Below are positions 22,117 through 33,413 of a stretch of DNA of 64,000 bases, one piece after another. The DNA comes from Hypericum androsaemum. Lineage: Eukaryota > Streptophyta > Magnoliopsida > Malpighiales > Hypericaceae. Below the pieces are notes generated by a model that made no database searches, was not told where the DNA came from, and worked only from the letters and a program-made list of their open reading frames with translations. The first letter of the stretch is position 1, and each line of letters begins with the position of its first letter. Made by a program: the position numbers and the translations under genes. Where the stretch lies: NCBI GenBank assembly GCA_963995505.1, contig OZ023181.1, forward strand, positions 19,464,221 through 19,528,220, read 5' to 3'.

Positions 22117-23694
22117 CTTTGATTATAGAAAAGATAATTTTGACATTTTTACGTTGTCGGATAAAAAAAAGATGTTTACATCATTATAGTAAGATAAAAC
22201 AACTCATTAGAACCTGAACCCGTTTTCACCAAACTACCTACAAGTATTTTGCCGATAAAAAAAATATAATGGGTTTAAGACACTAACTAATCTCGATGCT
22301 TGTACAACCAAATTATAAAACATGGTGTCAGTTGAGATGAAAGCAACCCAAGAGCAACGCATTTTATTTCCTCAAAATATATTTACAAATATATACAAAC
22401 CTGAGTGTTTAATTCTCTTGTATGAGTACGAGGTTACAATATATTTTCTTTTTATAAGCTGAGGTTGTAATATGTTATACGTGGGTCTCGTCAAAATTCT
22501 AGTATGATAAAATCCTGTGATAAACTCGCAGCAAAAATGAGTACCCGTGTTTCGCTGCGATTTCTCCAACCTTACTCTCCAAGAGCAAGTTATTGAGAGA
22601 GGGAAAAAACAGGCCAAAGACAAGGGCATATGAAGCTTGGTGGGTTCCTCCAACACAAGCCAAACCCTCTGGTCTCCCACCCCACCATCACTCATCAGGG
22701 ATACCCATCATTTTTTAATGGAGGCTCTTTGCAACAATAATTCGCATAAAACCCTTCCAAATGGGTCCTTGAGATCTCCATAAAATATCTTTTCCCCATG
22801 ACAGTAATGTGACATATTGTCTCAACTTTTGTCTTCTAATTGGATTTATCTTATCTGTTACTATATGTCACCCTCTCTTGATTGGATGTTTAGCCCTTTG
22901 GTCTGTGTAAAGATGGCTTGGACGTGATAAATGTCGATTACTCATCCTGAATTAACTAATAAGTCTCGGGTTGAGTAATTCGATTCTATTGATAAAGTTT
23001 GGCAACTTTTCACCAAAGGACATGGTGTTAAACTTTCTTCTGATCCGGATTCTCCAAGGTGAGCAACGATATCGGTTTTATCAAAATTCTATGCTCATTT
23101 TGTGGGTGGGGTCAGCTGATATCTGTATAATCTTATCCATAAAAGAACAAAGGTATCGAATGTTCTTGGCTCCTCCTATCATTAATTATAAGGAAATCAG
23201 ACGCGAAAATTGATTTAAGTGATAATAGATTCAATTAAAAAAAAATTGTGTTCAAATCTTGAATAGAATACAAAGGTTCAAGAAAAAAATACAAGGAGAC
23301 TATTAGTAAGTTTTGGGGGTTTAGTTGATGAAGAATCAAGCAAAATTTCAAAACTAAAGGTACAACCAAAGACTTCTTAACCAAAAAAATTTTACTCTTT
23401 CCAAATTTTCAAGCAAATGTACTCTTTATCTTATTTTTTAGGCTTTAGCTTTGTACTTCTGATGTAAATCTTGGAGTATATAAAATTAGTCAACTTACCA
23501 AAAAAAAAGGAGACTATTCGTTTTGTTTAAGATGCATTACATAACTCAGAGTGGTTACTTCGTGGATCGGTTGTTATCTTTTTGGTTATTCAGGTGAGCT
23601 CACAAGCACATATAGGTTCAATTACTTATTATTACGGTAATTATCATTTTTTAATAAGTACAACTCTAATGGTTAAAAAAACTCATAATAGTTG
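22117..23694. other. Gene-free spacer
   Basis: No gene or RNA is visible. A T-rich, LINE-tail-like stretch lies near 23440-23510. Otherwise the stretch is ordinary AT-rich DNA. Confidence 0.5.
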
Positions 23695-23954
23695 TGTAAC
23701 GTCTCGTGATCCGACCGACTGTCTTCACATACCAACACGGGTCTTTTTCAAAGTATTTTGTCCTCACTCTCACACATCACGAAAACTTTTCAGGAGGTTA
23801 CCCATCTTGATCCTACTCCCGACCAAATGCGTTTAACTTTGAAATTCTCTCAGGATGTGTACCGGAAAAGAAGATGCACCTTGTTGATATGGATAGTACC
23901 AATCAAATCACTTAAGACTTTTTAGACAGAATATATCATTTACGGAGTATCATA
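23695..23954 (-). mobile_element. Solo Cassandra LTR, minus strand
   Basis: The reverse complement of 23695-23954 aligns end to end with the Cassandra LTRs at 21176 and 21522: it starts TATGATACTCCG and ends GACGTTACA, and carries the 5S-like core (gggagtaggatcaagatggg on the minus strand). Its length of 260 bp equals that of the complete LTR. No primer-binding site or second LTR is adjacent, so it is a solo LTR from recombination. The divergence is visibly greater than between the two LTRs of the complete copy. No target duplication is evident. Confidence 0.9.
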
Positions 23955-24168
23955 TGTAAAATATTATACTCAACATCAAGGCGGTGCTCCTTGCCCAAGA
24001 GCAAATCGTGTTGCGATCCTGAATTTATGAGAATCATATAAGAAAGATCCTTATAATTATTTTAGTCGTCGAGTCAAATGAATCTAACGACCCAAAATGA
24101 CAATGTGATGTTTATCCAAAATAGTTCCGAACAAAAATAGTGCCAAAGTTCTTTTTACTTTAAATTTA

Positions 24169-25129
24169 TGTTGGGTTTGAATGCATTTTTTTAATGCATT
24201 TGGCCCAAAGTGGAAAGGCCCAAAGTGGAGGCCCAAAAGGGAAATGAATGGGGCAATACCACATTGATTAGAGCAAGGAGGATTTCCTTGTTTATAAGGA
24301 ATTCTCCTCCTTGCCTCTCAACTTGATTAGCTACCCAAAAGGCTGACCCACCGCTAGCTGCCTGCGAGGACGGTGCGAAGCACCGTCCGAGCACGCGCAC
24401 GCGCACATGGCGTATTGGACGCAGGTCGCAATGGGCACTTTGTGGTGCACTTCGCACGTGCGCATCGTCGCGAGGAGCTGGAGGAGCCTTAAGAATTTTG
24501 CACGGGTCCGGAGGCAGCTGCGCAGCTACCGAAGTGACGAGGAGTTGCGAGCACTCTCCAGCAGGCCACCGAAGAGGCATGACGGACTGGAACGTCCAGG
24601 AGGGTTCCAGAAGGCCGAAGGAGTGCGAGATCTCCCGCGAAAGGGCGCCTGGAAGGATCCAGAAGCCTCCGAAGGGTCACGAGCGCAGCCTGGCGCGCCT
24701 GAAAGGGTCCAGAAGCCACCGAAGGGCCACGAGCGCAGCCAGACAGCCTGTTGGTCGAGCGGACGCGTCTCTTCGGGGTGACTGCCTCCCTGCCTCCTCC
24801 AGCCTATAAATAGGCGTGCCCTCCTTGCCATTTCCTCATCCCAGCAACAAAGCATTCTCAGAGCATTTGTTGTCTTCTCCTCTTCCTCCATTCTTCACTT
24901 AGAAAAGAGTCCGAAAGTTCTGGGTATATAAGGGTTCGCCCAAAAGTTTTGAGATACGTGTGCAACGTTCTTGGAAACGCCCTAAACAGTCGTTGTATCT
25001 TGGGGACGATTGCCTTAGCCCGTACCGCACTGAAATATACGGGGCAATCTCGTCCTACGGAGAAAGTGTCCAACACTTGCCTCGACTAAAGTAGATCCTA
25101 ATCAAGTACACCAACTCCGACAACCAACA
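24169..25129 (+). repeat. 5' LTR of Copia #2 (961 bp)
   Basis: Full-length LTR. It contains a GC-rich half (24360-24790) with short internal repeats (ccgaagggtcacgagcgcag / ccgaagggccacgagcgcag) and a TATAAATA box at 24805-24812. The overlapping GC-rich frames here on both strands are by-products of composition. Confidence 0.95.
24805..24812 (+). promoter_or_regulatory. TATA box of Copia #2
   Basis: The sequence cctataaatagg lies 318 bp before the LTR end, the right place for the U3/R boundary. It falls within the segment that is missing from the 3' LTR. Confidence 0.75.
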
Positions 25130-25157
25130 ATCGTAAGACGAGATTGTGTACTTGAAG

Positions 25158-28100
25158 ATGGCATCGACAAGCTCAGCACCAGCGGTCCCGGGAACTGTCC
25201 ACGCTGAAAGGCCGGCCAAGTTCAACGGTACCGAATTCAAGAGGTGGCAACAGAAGATGTTGTTCTACCTGACGACGCTCAACCTGGTCCGATTCCTGAA
25301 GGAAGAGGCTCCGAAGGTCGCAGAAAATGAGGCCGATCAACAGAAGATCAACGCCCTCGATGCATGGAGTCACAGCGACTTCCTATGCCGGAACTACGTC
25401 CTGAATGGACTAGACGACACGCTCTACAATGTCTACGCGGAAGCTAAGACCGCTAAAGAGCTGTGGAGTTCTCTCGAGAAGAAGTACAAAACGGAGGATG
25501 CCGGGACGAAGAAATTCATCGTCGGACGATTCCTCGACTTCAAGATGGTGGACTCCAAGAAGGTCATCAACCAAGTGCAAGAGTTGCAGCTGATCCTTCA
25601 CGAGATCCAAGCCGAAGGGATGCAACTCAGCGAGTCCTTCTAAGTAGCTGCAATGATCGAGAAGCTCCCCCCGCTGTGGAAGGATTTCAAGAGCTACCTC
25701 AAGCACAAGAGGAAGGACATGGGCCTAGAAGACCTGATTGTGAGACTTAGGATCGAGAAAGACAACCGGAAATCCGAAGTCAAGCAAGGTAAGGCCAACT
25801 CTGAGACCACCGTGCACCTCGCTGAGGGAAAAAGTGGCAAGAAGAGGAAGAAGTCCGAGGATAAGCAGAAGGAACAAAAGCCCAAGAAGAAAAAGATCAA
25901 GGGCGACTGCTACAACTGCGGTAAACCCGGACACATGGCTAAGGACTGTCGCCAGCCGAAGAAGGACAACCAAGGAAAGGCTAACCTGGCTGAAGACTTG
26001 TCCCAGATGGATCTGTCAGCCGTGGTGTTTGAAGCCAACCTGGTGGACAATCCGAGAGAGTGGTTCGTGGACACTGGAGCTACCCGCCACGTCTGCTCGG
26101 ACAAGGAGATGTTCTCGAACTATATCCCGATCACCGGCCGAAAGCTGTTCATGGGAAACTTCGCAACGTCCAAGATTGTTGGTCTGGGAAAGATGGTCCT
26201 GAAGCTGACCTCAGGAAAGGAGCTGACCCTCAAGGATGTGCTGCATGTCCCGGACATCCGCAAGAACTTAGTTTCTGGCTCACTGTTAAGCAAAGCCGGT
26301 TTTAAGCTTGTATTTGAGGCTGATAAGTTTGTACTGACCAAAGCGGGTCAATTCATAGAAAAGGGTTATCTAGAGAGGGGGCTCTTTAAGATGAATGTAA
26401 TAACTGTACATCGCACATTTAACGGTGAAAATAAAGTTAACGCTTCTTCTTACTTGGCCGAGTGTTCTAATTTATGGCATGGTAGATTAGGACACGTAAA
26501 TCTAAACTCGCTAAGAAAGTTAGTAAGTTTAAATTTATTACCGAATCTAGAGCTCAACCCATCCGATAAATGTGAAGTATGTGTGGAGGCTAAAATGACC
26601 AAAGCACCTTTCCATTCAGTGGAAAGAAGTACTACGCCAGAATTAATTCATACGGACACTTGCGATATGAAACACGTGCAAACTAAAGGCGGGAAGAAAT
26701 TCTTCATCACGTTTATCGATGATTGCACGAGATACTGTTACGTATATCTCCTAAGGGGCAAAGACGAAGCTCTTGATGCTTTTAAGAGATATAAGAATGA
26801 GGTTGAAAATCAACTCAACGTGAAAATCAAAATGATCCGAAGTGATCGAGGAGGAGAATATGTAGCTCCGTTTGAGGAACTCTGTCAAGAACATGGCATT
26901 ATTCATCAGACGACTGCTCCATATTTACCTCAATCGAATGGCGTAGCTGAACGCAAAAATCAAACTCTTAAGGAGATGATGAACGCTATGTTGATTAGCT
27001 CGGGCTTACCCCAGAACATGTGGGGGGAAGCTGTGCTCTCAGCTAACCACATTCTAAACAAATTGCCACACAAGAAAAGGGATAAAACCCCATATGAACT
27101 ATGGAAAGGAAGGAAGCCTTCCTACGGTTACCTTAAAGTGTGGGGGTGCCTAGCAAAGGTCGAAGTACCTAAGCCTAAGCAGGTGCGAATAGGACCTAAG
27201 ACCATTGATTGCATCTTTATCGGATATGCACAAAATAGTAGTGCTTATCGATTCTTGGTGCATAAATCTGAAAACCCTGAGATAAACACGAGAATGGTCA
27301 TAGAATCAAGGAACGCAACATTTTTTGAAGATAGCTTTCCTAATAAGGAAAGAAAGGAAGCAAGTCCGAAGAAAAGGGCTCACGAGACTACGCAAGGGTC
27401 AAATCAGAAAGATGATGAACCTAGACGTAGTAAACGGACGAAGGTGACTAAATCTTTCGGTCCGGACTATCTAACCTATGCGTTAGAAGATGAACCCAGG
27501 ACAATCCAAGAGGCATTGTCCAGTCCAGATGCTCCTCTCTGGAAGAAAGCTATTAATAGTGAGATAGAATCCATTATGCAAAACCACACGTGGGAAATCG
27601 TGGATCTCCCACCGGGCTGCAAACTTTTGGGATGCAGGTGGATCCTAAAAAGGAAATACAAAGCTGATGGATCAATCGACAAGTACAAAGCTCGATTGGT
27701 AGCTAAGGGGTTCAAGCAGAAGGAGGGATATGATTTCTTTGATACGTATTCACCGGTCACAAGAATCACATCGATTAGAGTACTCATAGCTGTTGCAGCA
27801 CTCTATAACCTCGAGATCCACCAAATGGATGTAAAAACAGCTTTCCTAAATGGAGAACTGGAAGAGGAGATATACATGGAGCAACCTGAAGGGTTTGTGG
27901 CTCCCGGTCAAGAGCATAAAGTATGTCGACTAGTCAAGTCACTATACGGGCTAAAACAAGCACCGAAACAGTGGCACGAGAAATTTGACAGAACAATGTT
28001 GTCAAATAGATTTAAGATCAATGAGTGCGATAAATGTGTTTACATTAAGGGCACACCTAAAGCTTACGTAATTGTATGTCTCTATGTAGATGACTTACTA

Positions 28101-29093
28101 ATTATGGGAAGCAATAAAGAAGTTATTGTGAAAACTAAGAACATGTTAAAGAAGCACTTTGACATGAAAGATATGGGTCTGGCAGACGTCCTACTAGGAA
28201 TAAAAATTTCTAAAAAAGCTGACGAAATTATCTTGACGCAATCTCACTACATGGAAAACGTGCTCAAGAAATTTGAAGCTTTTGACAAACCTCCGGTTAA
28301 GACTCCAGTAGACTTGAATCTACACTTAGCCAAGAATCGAGGGGATCCAGTATCTCAACTGAAGTATGCGCAAATTATCGGAAGCTTGATGTATTTAACA
28401 AACTGCACTCGTCCCGATATTGCGTACTCAGTTAGTAAACTTAGTAGATTCACAAGTAATCCAGGAAAGGATCACTGGCTAGCTCTAGAAAGGGTTTTAC
28501 GGTATTTAAAATATACCATAAACCATGGCATACATTATGCTAAATATCCAGCTGTATTAGAAGGATACAGTGATGCAAATTGGATATCGGACACTAAGGA
28601 CTCCAAATCCACCAGTGGATACGTATTCACCATAGGAGGAGGAGCTGTGTCTTGGAAGTCCTCTAAACAAATGTGCATAGCTCGATCCACCATAGGAGGA
28701 GGAGCTGTGTCTTGGAAGTCCTCTAAACAAACGTGCATAGCTCGATCCACCATGGAGTCGGAGTTTATAGCACTAGACAAAGCTGGGGAAGAAGCTGAAT
28801 GGCTCAGAAACTTCTTAGAGGATATTCCGTGCTGGAGTAAACCGGTGCCTCCTGTATTGATACATTGTGATAGCATGTCTGCAATTGGGAGAGCACAAAG
28901 TACATTGTACAACGGAAAGTCTCGACATATCCGTCGGAGACACAATACCGTTAGACAGTTGATCTCTAGTGGGGTGATCACCGTTAATTATGTAAAGTCC
29001 AAGGACAACTTAGCTGATCCTTTTACGAAAGGAATCAATAGAGATCAAATGTACAGCGCAGTAAGGGGAATGGGATTAAAATCCACACACTAA
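25158..29093 (+). pseudogene. Copia #2 gag-pol polyprotein, one premature stop
   Basis: The first ATG is at 25158 ([12 protein letters not shown]); the frame that opens at 25146 begins with GTG. Gag runs to a TAA at 25641-25643, after which the same frame continues to 29093. Copia #1 has a CAA glutamine at this position, so the stop is a single C-to-T change and not a programmed signal. After the stop come the knuckle [14 protein letters not shown], protease [14 protein letters not shown]-pre-integrase [10 protein letters not shown], integrase ([17 protein letters not shown]), reverse transcriptase ([20 protein letters not shown]) and RNase H ([19 protein letters not shown]). All catalytic motifs I checked are present. 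RNase H carries a 20-residue tandem duplication. The element is one nonsense mutation away from an open polyprotein. Confidence 0.95.
28631..28750 (+). repeat. 60-bp in-frame tandem duplication in RNase H
   Basis: 28631-28690 and 28691-28750 are identical except for one base (atgtgc against acgtgc). The unit encodes [20 protein letters not shown]. The second copy joins correctly to MESEFIALD, so the first copy, which carries methionine for threonine, is the extra one. Confidence 0.98.
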
Positions 29094-29637
29094 AGAACGT
29101 CCATAGCGGTAACTCAACCATGATGAGTGGAGATCCCACAAACTTGGTTCAATGAGAAAACTAAGTTATTGAGGGTTCAGTTTAATCACCTGGAACCTAT
29201 CTCATTCTCAGAAGCTGCCCAGGTGTTAGCCTGCAGCGGTGTGGTAAGGTTAAGCATTACGCTTTTAATAATTCCTATACCTTGATTAAGGTGGAGTATG
29301 GCAGGATACTCCTGATAGGAGATCACCTATGTAAGTGTGAAGTGAGCCCGCTTCAAATGGGAAAAACACTTATGAATCCAAGATACGGTCCATGGCCGAA
29401 ACGGACACAACGTGAGAACCTAAATATACTAGGGATATTATTGTGTAAATGTTATTGTCTTGGTTTACACCAAAAGCTGGCGGTTCAAAACATCGCGTTC
29501 ACCGAGCAGCGAGTAAATCCGATAACATATTACTAGAGAAGGTTCAAAGCCGCAAGCTACCTGTCTCGATGCAATAATAACACGTCAGAACTTTCGATTA
29601 GAGTCTGCATGCATTAAACATCATTCATGTGGGGGAT

Positions 29638-30214
29638 TGTTGGGTTTGAATGCATTTTTTTAATGCATTTGGCCCAAAGTGGAAAGGCCCAAAGTGGAGG
29701 CCCAAAAGGAAAATGAATGGGGCAATACCACATTGATTAGAGCAAGGAGGATTTCCTTGTTTATAAGGAATTCCCCTCCTTGCCTCTCAACTTGATTGGC
29801 TACCCAAAAGGCTGACCCACCGCTAGCTGCCTGCGAGGACGGTGCGAAGCACCGTCCGAGCACGAGCACGAGCACGCGCACGTGCGTGTGCGCATGGCGC
29901 ATTGGACGCAGGTCGCAATGGGCGCTTTGTGGCAAAGCATTCTCCGAGCATTTGTTGTCTTCTCCTCTTCCTCCATTCTTCACTTAGAAAAGAGTCCGAA
30001 AGTTCTGGGTATATAAGGGTTCGCCCGAAAGTTTCGAGATACGTGTGCAACGTTCTTGGAAACGCCCTAAACAGTCGTTGTATCTTGGGGACGATTGCCT
30101 TAGCCCGTACCGCACTGAAATATACGGGGCAATCTCGTCTTACGGAGAAAGTGTCCAACACTTGCCTCGACTGAAGTAGATCCTAATCAAGTACACCAAC
30201 TCCGACAACCAACA
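29638..30214 (+). repeat. 3' LTR of Copia #2, internally deleted (577 bp)
   Basis: Compared with the 5' LTR it lacks the sequence equivalent to 24446-24847 (about 402 bp, junction 'ctttgtgg/caaagcatt' near 29932) and has about 18 extra bases of cgagca-type repeats near 29860-29890. The missing part includes the TATA box. Confidence 0.95.
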
Positions 30215-30219
30215 ATTTA

Positions 30220-30685
30220 AACTTGAGATCTATATTTAAATTAGAATAACTTATATCGATTATTACTATAACTACTCTCTGCCGAGGAATTGGGCTTTTA
30301 CCGGTAGCGGAGCTCGTCAAATTGGAATCTTATTTACGAATGAAGTTGATACAAGTAATAAAAACTTAGATTTTTTGGGATGGATAAAACTTAGATTCAT
30401 TTAAAAAAGTATTAGATCTAAGCTTCACGTATGTAAAAACATCATTAAAATAATTTTTTTCTAAAATAAAGTCCGACAGTACTCGATTCTAAATACAAAA
30501 AAATTCCTACACATCTTTCACGAATTCTACATTCCGTAGTAATTACATGACCTACCATATCAAATAGGCAAATAAAACCCAACCGAAACTTTTTTTTAGG
30601 AACACAACATAGAACATATATATTAGAATCAAATAAAAAAGTCCGTAAATAAGAGAGTATTTAGTTCTAAGGGATGGGAGTGTGA
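30220..30685. other. AT-rich spacer and LINE-tail-like sequence
   Basis: No gene is visible. The A/T-rich part at 30585-30685 adjoins the RNase H-like fragment and may be the 3' tail of the same LINE on the minus strand. Confidence 0.45.
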
Positions 30686-30898
30686 TCAATCACCTGGAAA
30701 GAGACCTAATCTCTCTTGTTTACTAAGCCAATCCGCGACTCGATTAAGGGAGCGCGAAATTACAACGATTTTACAAAACGGTAAAACAAACAAGACTTGT
30801 TTAATATCATGAACTAGAGGTTCCAAAAGCTACAAACAAGAGCCATTGGAGCTCAAAAGAGAGGCCACCACCAGACAGTTGATCTCCACGATAGACAC
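30686..30898 (-). pseudogene. RNase H-like (RVT_3 type) fragment of a LINE
   Basis: On the minus strand a single frame with one internal TAG reads VEINCLVVASLLSSNG, then PLVHDIKQVL, then VISRSLNRVADWLSKQERL before a stop. This is the typical end of the plant RNase H-like domain attached to non-LTR reverse transcriptases (…R-S-x-N-x-V-A-D-x-L…). Only this terminal domain is present. It sits in HBI1's upstream DNA, oriented opposite to it. Confidence 0.7.
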
Positions 30899-31796
30899 TT
30901 CACAAGCGAAGTTTGAGACAACTAAGTGAAGAGCGGCTTGAAAGGCCAAAAACACCTTCTAAAAAAAACACCGTCGAACGCTCGCCCGTATCCCGTTCAA
31001 CGGACATTCCCACATGGCGGCTATATCACTGGGGACCATCGCCCACTGCTCTACCTTATGGTCTACATTCCTCGGTGATTTCCCTGGCTCTCTTCCTTTC
31101 TGCTCCCTTCTTTTCTCTCACTCTCTTATCTGCTTACCCCTCCAATTTTTAATTTCTGTAAACACCATTCAGAATGTGGACACTTACTGAACTTAATAAT
31201 TCAGATACGAGCGGTATATAATTTTAAACGGTGACAAAAATCTCTATCACGGTTGAACACTATAGACTCAAACTCGAAACTTCGTTAATTAATTCGACTG
31301 CAGAGGTCCTTTCTCTCCTAATCCAAATTGGTATTCGAACGCTCGCTGAATCAACTAATCCGAATTTGAGTTGTATATAATCCAAAATGGCGACAAAATT
31401 CTTTGTTAAAAAATATTGCATTCTGAACTCAAACTCGAAATTTCTAATTATACTAGAACAAATGGTGGTCCTTTCTCTCCTACTTATATATACACACAAA
31501 TATATCTACTCCTATCTCCTCATTTATTCTAGATTGGGACTGAACCTTTTCCTCTCCTTTTTTGAGCTTATCACAGTACTACCCTTTAGCTTCTTTCAGA
31601 ATACAACACCAGCCATTGCCTTGTAGTTTTTGCAACTTATATTGCACACTAGTAGTAGTTGTACTGATATTTCCCTCTTAATTTGTCACCTACTCTTAGG
31701 GACCATCTTCATCATATATATACATATCAGAACCTGATCCAGCTACACTACATTGTCTTCCTCAAGAGCCAAAAAAAAAACCCGGTTTTTAGGATT
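30899..31796 (+). other. Upstream region and 5' UTR of the bHLH gene
   Basis: No reading frame of note. A pair of weakly similar segments (about 31255-31330 and 31425-31490) share 'cactcgaaa.. ggtcctttctctcct', suggesting a small local duplication. The final 60 bp before the ATG are A-rich. Confidence 0.4.
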
Positions 31797-33413
31797 ATGG
31801 ACATGACAGTGTTGGAGAGGCAGCAAGCGAGGTTCATATGGATGGAACAGCAGCAACAGAACTACATTGAGACTTGTCCGGTGCCGAGGTTCCCGGATGA
31901 CGGTTGGAACATGGAGAACAAGCCTGAATCTTATCCGGGTACCTGCGAATTGATGCGATATGGCGGTCTTGTGATGGTTGGAGGCGATGGCGCGGGGTTA
32001 GTCCAAGTCGAAGGCGAGTCAACGGAAGTTGACCTCTGTCTTTCGAGGAGTTCCAGCTGCAGAATTGGTGCTGTTGAGGTTGGAAAGATGGAGGAGGACG
32101 AGGTGGAGGACGTGGCGGGTGGTTTGAGCTTAATGGAGGGGATTCGACCCGGGTTTGGAGGAGGTGCCCTGCAGAAGAGAAAGTCTGAGGTGTGTTCTAA
32201 TTTCCTGACATCAACTCCACGAAATGAGGCTGAAAAGAATCTTTCTTTTTGTTGGATTTCAATTTCACATTCGACTAATCCATGAAACCGAATCGGATTC
32301 TATGCTTTTAGGTTGTTGAAGCAGAAGAACAGAGCCAGGAAAAGAGGATCAAAGGAGAGACTGAAGTGGATTCCTCGAATCAAGACAAGAGCAGCACTCT
32401 GGTCTCACCTGAATCTTCAAAAGAAACCCAGAAAAGTTCGGGGACGCAGAAGCTGGACTACATTCACGTCCGAGCTCGCCGGGGCCAGGCTACTGACAGC
32501 CACAGCTTGGCAGAAAGAGTAAGCATATGCAGTTTATGAATCCAAATTGCACATACTCGAATCATTCGAATTTTGGTAGCCGATTTCGAAATCGACTCAA
32601 GTCTGACAAGCAATAAGCGGATCTCTTAATCGGATTCCTGCGTAATTGTCATGTTCAGGCAAGAAGAGAGAAGATCAGCAAGAAAATGAAGTATCTGCAG
32701 GATCTTGTCCCTGGATGCAATAAAATTACAGGCCGGGCCGGGATGCTCGATGAGATCATCAACTATGTTCAGTCACTTCAGAGACAAGTCGAGGTATATC
32801 GATTTGGTCTCTTTTTTGGTGAACTTATGATATTCAGAGTCGCAAATTGTCGAGCGCTCATTTGCCTATTTTCATCTGCAGTTCTTATCCATGAAACTTG
32901 CTGCTCTAAATCCTCTGCAAGAACTCACCAACATTGACAACTTCATTTTGAAAGAGGTACAACGACGATCGAATAATTTAATTCCTGTAATTTGATTACT
33001 CGAAGAACTAACTTTGCTTCTTTTTTTGAAAAAAAAAACAATTATGCAAAACAACGATCGAAGTTTCCTGGTTACGCCAATCTATCAACAGCCATCGCCA
33101 ATTTGCCTCTCCTAAATCATCATCTCAATAGTGTAACGCAAGAGCAAGCCACAAGCAGCGAGCCGAAGCTACCCACAAATCCTCCTGAAATCCTGCACGA
33201 AAGCTCGCCAATGTTCGTCTCTGAATTATGTCCGGACTCGTCCTCCTGCTTCTCTGTAATTACTCCCAACTTTTACAAATTTTTTTACCAGTTTTCATTA
33301 ATTTACACTCTGACCATAGAACCAAAATTGACAATAATTTTCCAATTTTGTAGCAAGTCCAGTCATTCTGGGATAGCAACACTCAAGGCCATCATAATTT
33401 TGGATTCCATTAG
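31797..33413 (+). CDS. HBI1: bHLH transcription factor, HBI1/BEE2 type
   Basis: Six coding exons (31797-32189, 32312-32518, 32659-32793, 32882-32956, 33064-33255, 33354-33413), all phase 0, give 353 residues. The N-terminus MDMTVLER and a glutamine run resemble Arabidopsis HBI1 (bHLH64) and BEE2. The DNA-binding core is split by an intron: residues about 180-200 [20 protein letters not shown], then [20 protein letters not shown] and [18 protein letters not shown]. The His-Glu-Arg triplet needed for E/G-box contact is present. The C-terminal end [11 protein letters not shown] also recalls HBI1. Family members act in the nucleus in brassinosteroid/gibberellin-driven cell elongation. The acceptor of exon 5 has a poor pyrimidine tract, so that border is the least certain. 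Confidence 0.9.

Larger units (their letters stand above)
24169..30214 (+). mobile_element. Near-complete young Copia retrotransposon #2
   Basis: LTRs at 24169-25129 and 29638-30214 start TGTTGGGTTTG and end CAACCAACA. A perfect 5-bp target duplication attta flanks the element (24164-24168 and 30215-30219). The internal region 25130-29637 holds gag-pol in Copia order and ends with a polypurine tract tgtgggggat directly before the 3' LTR. By eye the aligned parts of the LTRs differ at about ten positions, so insertion was fairly recent. Defects are one stop between gag and pol, a 60-bp duplication in RNase H and a 402-bp deletion in the 3' LTR. The same lineage as Copia #1. Confidence 0.96.

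Noticed and set aside
22372..22695. 107-codon minus-strand frame
   Set aside because: No conserved motif, no leader or splice context; probably chance.
24407..24891. Overlapping frames of about 75-125 codons on both strands inside the Copia #2 LTR
   Set aside because: GC-rich LTR composition without conserved content; absent in the 3' LTR because of the deletion.
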